Shown piece after piece: positions 5,786 to 9,885 of a stretch of 9,885 nt of DNA. The number at the start of each line of letters is the position of its first letter. Within the stretch, counting starts at the first letter, position 1. The DNA comes from an uncultured Thermoanaerobacteraceae bacterium (lineage in GTDB: Bacteria > Bacillota > DSM-12270 > Thermacetogeniales > Thermacetogeniaceae): NCBI GenBank assembly GCA_937914965.1, contig CALGIY010000296.1, positions 1-9,885 on the forward strand, in the 5' to 3' direction. The position numbers and the translations under genes were made by a program. The notes beneath the pieces are model-generated. The model made no database searches. It saw nothing but the letters and a program-made list of their open reading frames with translations, and had not been told where the DNA came from.

Positions 5786-7420
5786 ATGACTCAAGGTTAC
5801 TTGGCACTGATCCTACATGCGCACCTCCCTTATGTGCGCCATCCGGAATATGATTCTTTCCTTGAAGAAAAATGGTTCTATGAGGCGGTTACCGAAACTT
5901 ACCTACCCATCCTCTGGACCTTCGACAAACTTGCAGAAGATGGGGTTGACTTTCGGGTTACCCTCAACCTTTCGCCATCACTGATCTCTATGTTGAACGA
6001 TGAACTCCTGCGCCAGCGTTATGTCCACCAGTTGGAACAACTCCAGGAGTTAGCAGAAAAAGAAGTCGCGCGAACCAGGTACCAACCTGAATTTCACGGC
6101 ACCGCTTTAATGTATCGAGACCTTTTTTCCCGGGCACATTACCTTTTTACAGAGAAGTACCGCTGGAATCTGGTAGAGGCCTTTAAACGCCTACAAGATA
6201 ACGGCAACCTAGAGATCATCACCACCGGGGCCACTCACGGATATTTTCCCTTATTAGGAGTACAAAGGGAGGTCATTAATGCCCAGGTAGCGGTAGCAGT
6301 AGATCTCTATGAACGCTGTTTCGGGAAACGCCCCACAGGTTTTTGGCTGCCGGAATGCGGTTACAAACCAGGAGATGACCAGATTCTAAAAAAACATGGG
6401 ATCAAATATTTTATTGTAGAATCTCATGGACTCCTCTACGCCTCACCTCGGCCAAAATACGGTATTTATGCCCCTGTATACTGCCCCTCCGGGGTTGCTG
6501 CCTTTGGAAGGGATGCTGAATCTTCTAAACAGGTCTGGAGTGCCAAAGAAGGGTATCCTGGAGATTTCAACTACCGTGATTTCTACCGGGATATTGGCTA
6601 CGACCTGGACCTATCTTATATTGGTCCCTATTTACCAGAAGGCCATCTTCGCAGTCAGACCGGAATTAAGTACTACCGAATCACTGGAACAACCGACCAT
6701 AAAGAACCTTATGTTAGATCTTGGGCACTAGAAAAAGCTGCCGCCCATGCGGGAAACTTTATGTTCAACCGGGAAAAACAGGTGGAATGGCTTGCTGGGG
6801 TCTTTGACCGCAAGCCAGTGGTCGTTGCCCCTTACGATGCTGAACTTTTCGGGCACTGGTGGTTTGAAGGACCCCAATGGCTGGATTTCCTGATTCGGAA
6901 AATTCGGTACGACCAGAATAACATCGAAATGATCACCCCCAGGGATTATCTCAATATCTATCCCTGCAGCCAGGTCTCTACACCCTGCGAGTCCAGTTGG
7001 GGTTGGAAAGGTTATCACGAAGTATGGCTGAATGCGGCCAACGACTGGATCTGGCGGCACCTGCACAAAGCCGGCGACCGCATGATCGAGCTGGCCAATA
7101 CCTACCCTGAGGCTGAAGGAACGCTCAGACATGCACTAAACCAGGCCTCACGGGAACTGCTGCTGGCCCAAAGCAGTGATTGGCCCTTTATTATGAAAAC
7201 GGGTACCATGGTAGAATACGCCAAAATGCGTTTTAACTCTCATATTGCCAACTTTACTCGGCTTTACGAGGAAATCAAAAGGAATGCCATCGATGAAGGG
7301 CATTTGGGTTGGCTGGAGGGTAAAAATAATATCTTCCCAGAGATTGACTATCGGGTTTACCAGTCCCATCATATAGCTGAACTGCCCAGGACCCCTGAGC
7401 AAATAGCCCAACTGGCTTAG
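5786..7420 (+). CDS. GH57 1,4-alpha-glucan branching enzyme
   Basis: A 544-residue GH57 enzyme. Branching enzymes of this family (Thermus, Thermococcus type) cut alpha-1,4-glucan and rejoin it as alpha-1,6 branches in glycogen. All five family motifs are present: HAHLPYVRHP (11-20); ATHGYFP (149-155); GFWLPECGYKPG with nucleophile Glu190; APYDAELFGHWWFEGP with acid/base Asp351; and AANDWIWRHLHKA in the C-terminal helical domain (417-429). Residues 1-385 are the (beta/alpha)7 barrel, and about 410-530 the DUF1957 helical domain that separates branching enzymes from GH57 amylases. There is no signal peptide, so it is cytoplasmic. The ATG has GGAAGGG about 8-9 nt upstream. It is the second gene of the operon with the DUF4912 protein and is followed by an intrinsic terminator. 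Specificity between branching and 4-alpha-glucanotransferase activity is inferred from these motifs; I favour branching. Confidence 0.92.
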   Translation: MTQGYLALILHAHLPYVRHPEYDSFLEEKWFYEAVTETYLPILWTFDKLAEDGVDFRVTLNLSPSLISMLNDELLRQRYVHQLEQLQELAEKEVARTRYQPEFHGTALMYRDLFSRAHYLFTEKYRWNLVEAFKRLQDNGNLEIITTGATHGYFPLLGVQREVINAQVAVAVDLYERCFGKRPTGFWLPECGYKPGDDQILKKHGIKYFIVESHGLLYASPRPKYGIYAPVYCPSGVAAFGRDAESSKQVWSAKEGYPGDFNYRDFYRDIGYDLDLSYIGPYLPEGHLRSQTGIKYYRITGTTDHKEPYVRSWALEKAAAHAGNFMFNREKQVEWLAGVFDRKPVVVAPYDAELFGHWWFEGPQWLDFLIRKIRYDQNNIEMITPRDYLNIYPCSQVSTPCESSWGWKGYHEVWLNAANDWIWRHLHKAGDRMIELANTYPEAEGTLRHALNQASRELLLAQSSDWPFIMKTGTMVEYAKMRFNSHIANFTRLYEEIKRNAIDEGHLGWLEGKNNIFPEIDYRVYQSHHIAELPRTPEQIAQLA

Positions 7421-7448
7421 TTAACCGGAAGAAAAATATAATATTTAG

Positions 7449-7481
7449 AAAAGGCCTTCCTAGTACGGAGGCCTTTTTTTT
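7449..7481 (+). terminator. Intrinsic terminator of the DUF4912-GH57 operon
   Basis: AAAAGGCCTTCC (7449-7460) pairs with GGAGGCCTTTT (7467-7477) across the loop TAGTAC, with one bulged T in the 5' arm. An uninterrupted run of eight T (7474-7481) closes it. It begins 29 nt after the GH57 stop. On the minus strand the same hairpin is followed by only TTTTCTAAAT, so it may also act, more weakly, on transcripts from the convergent gene. Confidence 0.9.
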
Positions 7482-7676
7482 ACCGCCATTTTACCCTTAA
7501 TAAAACTGTCCCCAAAGCGAAGATATCACCTTGATACCCTCCCTAGTGCACACCCCCCTGCCACCGAGTGGGACAGCAGAACCGTCAGCCACCAGAACAT
7601 TTAGTATGTTTAGCAACGAACAAGCCCGCATATTGACACTTTCCACACAGTCTGCCGTCCCCGTTGTCCAACCACA
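7482..7676. other. Non-coding convergent spacer with short inverted repeats
   Basis: This 195-bp stretch between two convergent 3' ends holds no ORF with a ribosome site or recognisable protein. CTGTCCC (7506-7512) and GGGACAG (7570-7576) are inverted 57 nt apart, and TATCA-CCT-TGATA (7524-7536) forms a small hairpin between them. These could be the worn ends of a small non-autonomous element or 3' UTR structure. No target-site duplication was seen. Confidence 0.35.
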
Positions 7677-9885
7677 TCAATCAGGGCGGCAGATGTCTTG
7701 GATTTTTTCTACATACATATCGGTCAGCGATTCGGCAATCTCCTGATTAAAAGCCTCACTGTAGACTCTGCACACCGGGTCATCAGCATCAGGAAGCACC
7801 AGGGCCCAGCCCTCTGGGTGCTGAACCTTGATCCCTTCAGCAGTTTCGATCCTCCGGTCTCCCGCTTCCTCAGCCAGATGGCGCAAGACTTTACCCTTGT
7901 CATCCCAGGTAACCTCTACATCTCTCCTGACTGTGGCAAAGGTCGGAAGTTCTTCCAGTATCTCTGAAAGAGGTTTACCTATCTGTGCCAAGAATTCGAC
8001 TAGTACTGCCAAAATTGCTAAAGCATCACCATAAAGGAGAGCCTGGGGGCAGCGCTGCTGTGAGTTACGTACATCATCTTTCAAAAATGCCTGCATCAAA
8101 GCCCAGGGTGCAGTTTTTGTGCGCCTGACATCCCCACCCTGACGGTGTGCCATCTCTACCACCGACTCCGGAGCGGTTACCGGCAGAGCGAGGATAGTGC
8201 CCTGGTTGGCACGCAAAGTAATCAGAGAAAGCAGAGCTATAAAGGTATCTTCACTGACAATCCGGCCTCGATCATCAACGAGTACCACATCTTCTCCTCC
8301 TGAATCAATTACCGCGCCAAAATGCGCCCCTTGATCTCGTACTACTCCCCCAAACTGTTCTGCTGTTTTCAGCATCTCTGTGAATGTCTGAGAGTGACTG
8401 TGAGGCGCAGCAAAGGCGACCACCTCACAACCCAGAGCATCGAAAAGCCCAGGGAGCAAGTTACCGAGCTGCTCCGGATCGTAGTCCAACACGATCCGAA
8501 TTCGGGAGCGCTCGGTATAACTACGCTCTAGGAAATCCAGCAGATTGTTGAGGTAGGAGCGGCTGGCATCAGGCAAGTATTCGGCCGGGCAAATCTCTTC
8601 CTGGGAGGCAAAACGATATTCTTCGCGGCTCAACAAACCCTCTATCTTCCGCTGCTCACTGCGCGAGTAGTCTGTACCACTGCTGTTCATCAACCGGATG
8701 TTGATCTGATTAAGACCTACCCGGTAGATATGAATCCCACCATTTAAACTATAGGCATTGATCCCGTAGCGATGGACAGGAAGGGTTATCTTGCCTAAAT
8801 CAACTACTTGGAGGCCTGTACTCATCAATCCAGACAAAAGGGCATTCTTGATCATTTGGGTATCAGGATACCCATCGCTTCCTAGAGAAAACCTTCCCTG
8901 TACTTCTATGCTGGACCCCACAGCCATACCCAGGCAGCAGGCTGTATCTGGTGTAATCTCGGTAAACAGGTCCCCAGTGATCCCCCGGCTGCCGAAAAGC
9001 CGCACCCGGCTGCAGTTTCCCCATACTAAACTGCTGGAAAGCCGTGCACCTTTTTCTACCCACTTTTCCGGCCAGATCTTGACTCCAGGCTTAATCACGC
9101 TTCCTTCACCCACAACAGTCCGATCCCCGATCACAGAACCTTCAAAGACCCTGGCATCTGTAAGCAAGTGGGCCCCCTTACCTACTACTGCTCCCCGCAG
9201 CTCCACCCCTTCCCCGATCCGGGCATAATCCCAGAGAACACACCTCTTCAGAGTGGCACCCTTCCTGATCTGCACACCATTTCCGATCACTGCAAGGGGA
9301 CCAATCTTGACACCGGGGCCGATACTAGAGTCATCTCCGATAACAACAGGAGGGATTAAAGCTGCGGACAGGTCAACCTGCGTATTGCTGCCCATCCAAA
9401 CGCCAGGCTGTACTTCAGTACCAGGGAAAGAAAGAAGTGTCCCTTTATTATCCAGAATATCAAACTGTGCCTGCAGGTACTGCTCAATGTTACCTATATC
9501 ACACCAGTACCCCTCCGCAACAAAGGCATAGAGAGGCTTCCTTGCATCCAGCAGTCGAGGATAGAGATCCTTAGAGAAATCCACCATTTTGTTCTCCTCA
9601 ATAAAGCCCAAAACCTCCGGTTCAAGGATGTAAATACCAGTGTTGACCGTATCACTGAAGACCTCTCCCCAACCTGGCTTTTCCAGAAACCGCACTATTC
9701 GCCCCTCGCCATCTGTGATCACAACCCCATATTCCAGCGGGCAGGTGACCGTGGTCAGAACTAGGGTGGCCAAAGCCTTTTTCTCCTGGTGAAAGTTGAT
9801 TGCCTCCTGCAAACCGCAGTCGGTCAAGGCATCCCCGCTGATCACAATAAAGGTCTCATCCAGAAAGGAAGCGGCGTTTTTTACA
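7677..9885 (-). CDS. Sugar-1-phosphate nucleotidyltransferase / LbH / degenerate phosphomannomutase fusion (5' end cut)
   Basis: The frame is open to the right edge (first full codon at 9884), giving 735 visible residues; roughly 100 N-terminal residues, including the GGxGTRL nucleotide loop, lie outside. The family is annotated as mannose-1-phosphate guanylyltransferase/phosphomannomutase. Visible nucleotidyltransferase motifs: ISGDALTD (15-22), EKPGWGEVFSDTVNTGIYIL (68-87) and GYWCDIGN (125-132). Left-handed beta-helix hexapeptide repeats run from about 160 to 280. A mutase-like region follows from LFGSRGITG (296-304) to the end. That region lacks the phosphoserine loop TASHNP (YRVGLNQ instead), the DxDGDR metal loop (DSGGED) and the RPSGTEP phosphate loop (LPDADDP), so it is probably non-catalytic. 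The GTG at 9845 is internal, not the true start. Next to branching and GH15 enzymes, a role in glycogen sugar activation or its control is plausible; the sugar and nucleotide cannot be read here. Confidence 0.88.
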   Translation of the reverse strand, partial: VKNAASFLDETFIVISGDALTDCGLQEAINFHQEKKALATLVLTTVTCPLEYGVVITDGEGRIVRFLEKPGWGEVFSDTVNTGIYILEPEVLGFIEENKMVDFSKDLYPRLLDARKPLYAFVAEGYWCDIGNIEQYLQAQFDILDNKGTLLSFPGTEVQPGVWMGSNTQVDLSAALIPPVVIGDDSSIGPGVKIGPLAVIGNGVQIRKGATLKRCVLWDYARIGEGVELRGAVVGKGAHLLTDARVFEGSVIGDRTVVGEGSVIKPGVKIWPEKWVEKGARLSSSLVWGNCSRVRLFGSRGITGDLFTEITPDTACCLGMAVGSSIEVQGRFSLGSDGYPDTQMIKNALLSGLMSTGLQVVDLGKITLPVHRYGINAYSLNGGIHIYRVGLNQINIRLMNSSGTDYSRSEQRKIEGLLSREEYRFASQEEICPAEYLPDASRSYLNNLLDFLERSYTERSRIRIVLDYDPEQLGNLLPGLFDALGCEVVAFAAPHSHSQTFTEMLKTAEQFGGVVRDQGAHFGAVIDSGGEDVVLVDDRGRIVSEDTFIALLSLITLRANQGTILALPVTAPESVVEMAHRQGGDVRRTKTAPWALMQAFLKDDVRNSQQRCPQALLYGDALAILAVLVEFLAQIGKPLSEILEELPTFATVRRDVEVTWDDKGKVLRHLAEEAGDRRIETAEGIKVQHPEGWALVLPDADDPVCRVYSEAFNQEIAESLTDMYVEKIQDICRPD

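Noticed and set aside
7633..7638. Perfect TTGACA hexamer on the plus strand
   Set aside because: There is no -10 element at 16-19 nt, and it would only drive antisense transcription into a gene 3' end.
7531..7746. A 71-codon plus-strand open frame in the convergent spacer
   Set aside because: It runs into the 3' end of the nucleotidyltransferase gene, has no ribosome site and a low-complexity product.
9843..9845. GTG as the start of the nucleotidyltransferase gene
   Set aside because: The frame continues upstream with family-like residues (VKNAASFLDETFIV), and the nucleotide-binding N-terminus would be missing; the true start is outside the window.

Overview
The window looks like chromosomal DNA of an anaerobic Firmicute, probably a clostridial relative of Moorella, Thermacetogenium or the Syntrophomonas group. 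This is inferred from the gene families, the strong Shine-Dalgarno sites, a GTG start and the A/T-rich promoter hexamers; no rRNA or other phylogenetic marker is present. All main genes have intact frames. The genes at both ends are cut by the window edges: hypF loses its 3' end on the left, and a nucleotidyltransferase/mutase fusion loses its 5' end on the right.

Layout. Positions 1-1962 (minus) hold most of hypF, a [NiFe]-hydrogenase maturation gene. A 149-bp divergent intergenic region with two recognisable promoters separates it from mntA-hepT (2112-2722, plus), a two-gene MNT/HEPN toxin-antitoxin module that is visibly AT-richer than its surroundings. Downstream come a 72-nt tract without a single G on the plus strand and a 31-nt near-perfect palindrome. 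The palindrome supplies the last codons and the stop of the next gene, an intracellular family GH15 glucoamylase-type enzyme (2822-4816, minus). Divergent from it is a two-gene operon (plus): a membrane-anchored DUF4912 protein (4986-5762, GTG start) and a GH57 alpha-glucan branching enzyme (5786-7420), closed by a clear intrinsic terminator (7449-7481). A 195-bp non-coding convergent spacer follows. The last gene (7677-9885, minus) is a sugar-1-phosphate nucleotidyltransferase fused to hexapeptide repeats and a phosphomannomutase-like region.

How they fit together. The right-hand two thirds read as an intracellular alpha-glucan (glycogen) module: a nucleotidyltransferase that may supply or sense the activated sugar, a branching enzyme, a glucose-releasing GH15 enzyme, and a DUF4912 protein that could place this chemistry at the membrane. 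No secretion signal is seen on GH15 or GH57, so storage polysaccharide rather than external starch is the likely substrate. hypF and the toxin-antitoxin pair look functionally unrelated to this module.

The points most worth a second look are: the mutase region of the fusion protein, which has lost its phosphoserine loop, metal loop and phosphate-binding loop; the palindrome that forms the end of the GH15 reading frame; the G-free tract that could be a Rho loading site behind hepT; and the membrane-anchored DUF4912 partner of the branching enzyme. I found no tRNA, rRNA, riboswitch, CRISPR array or insertion sequence.
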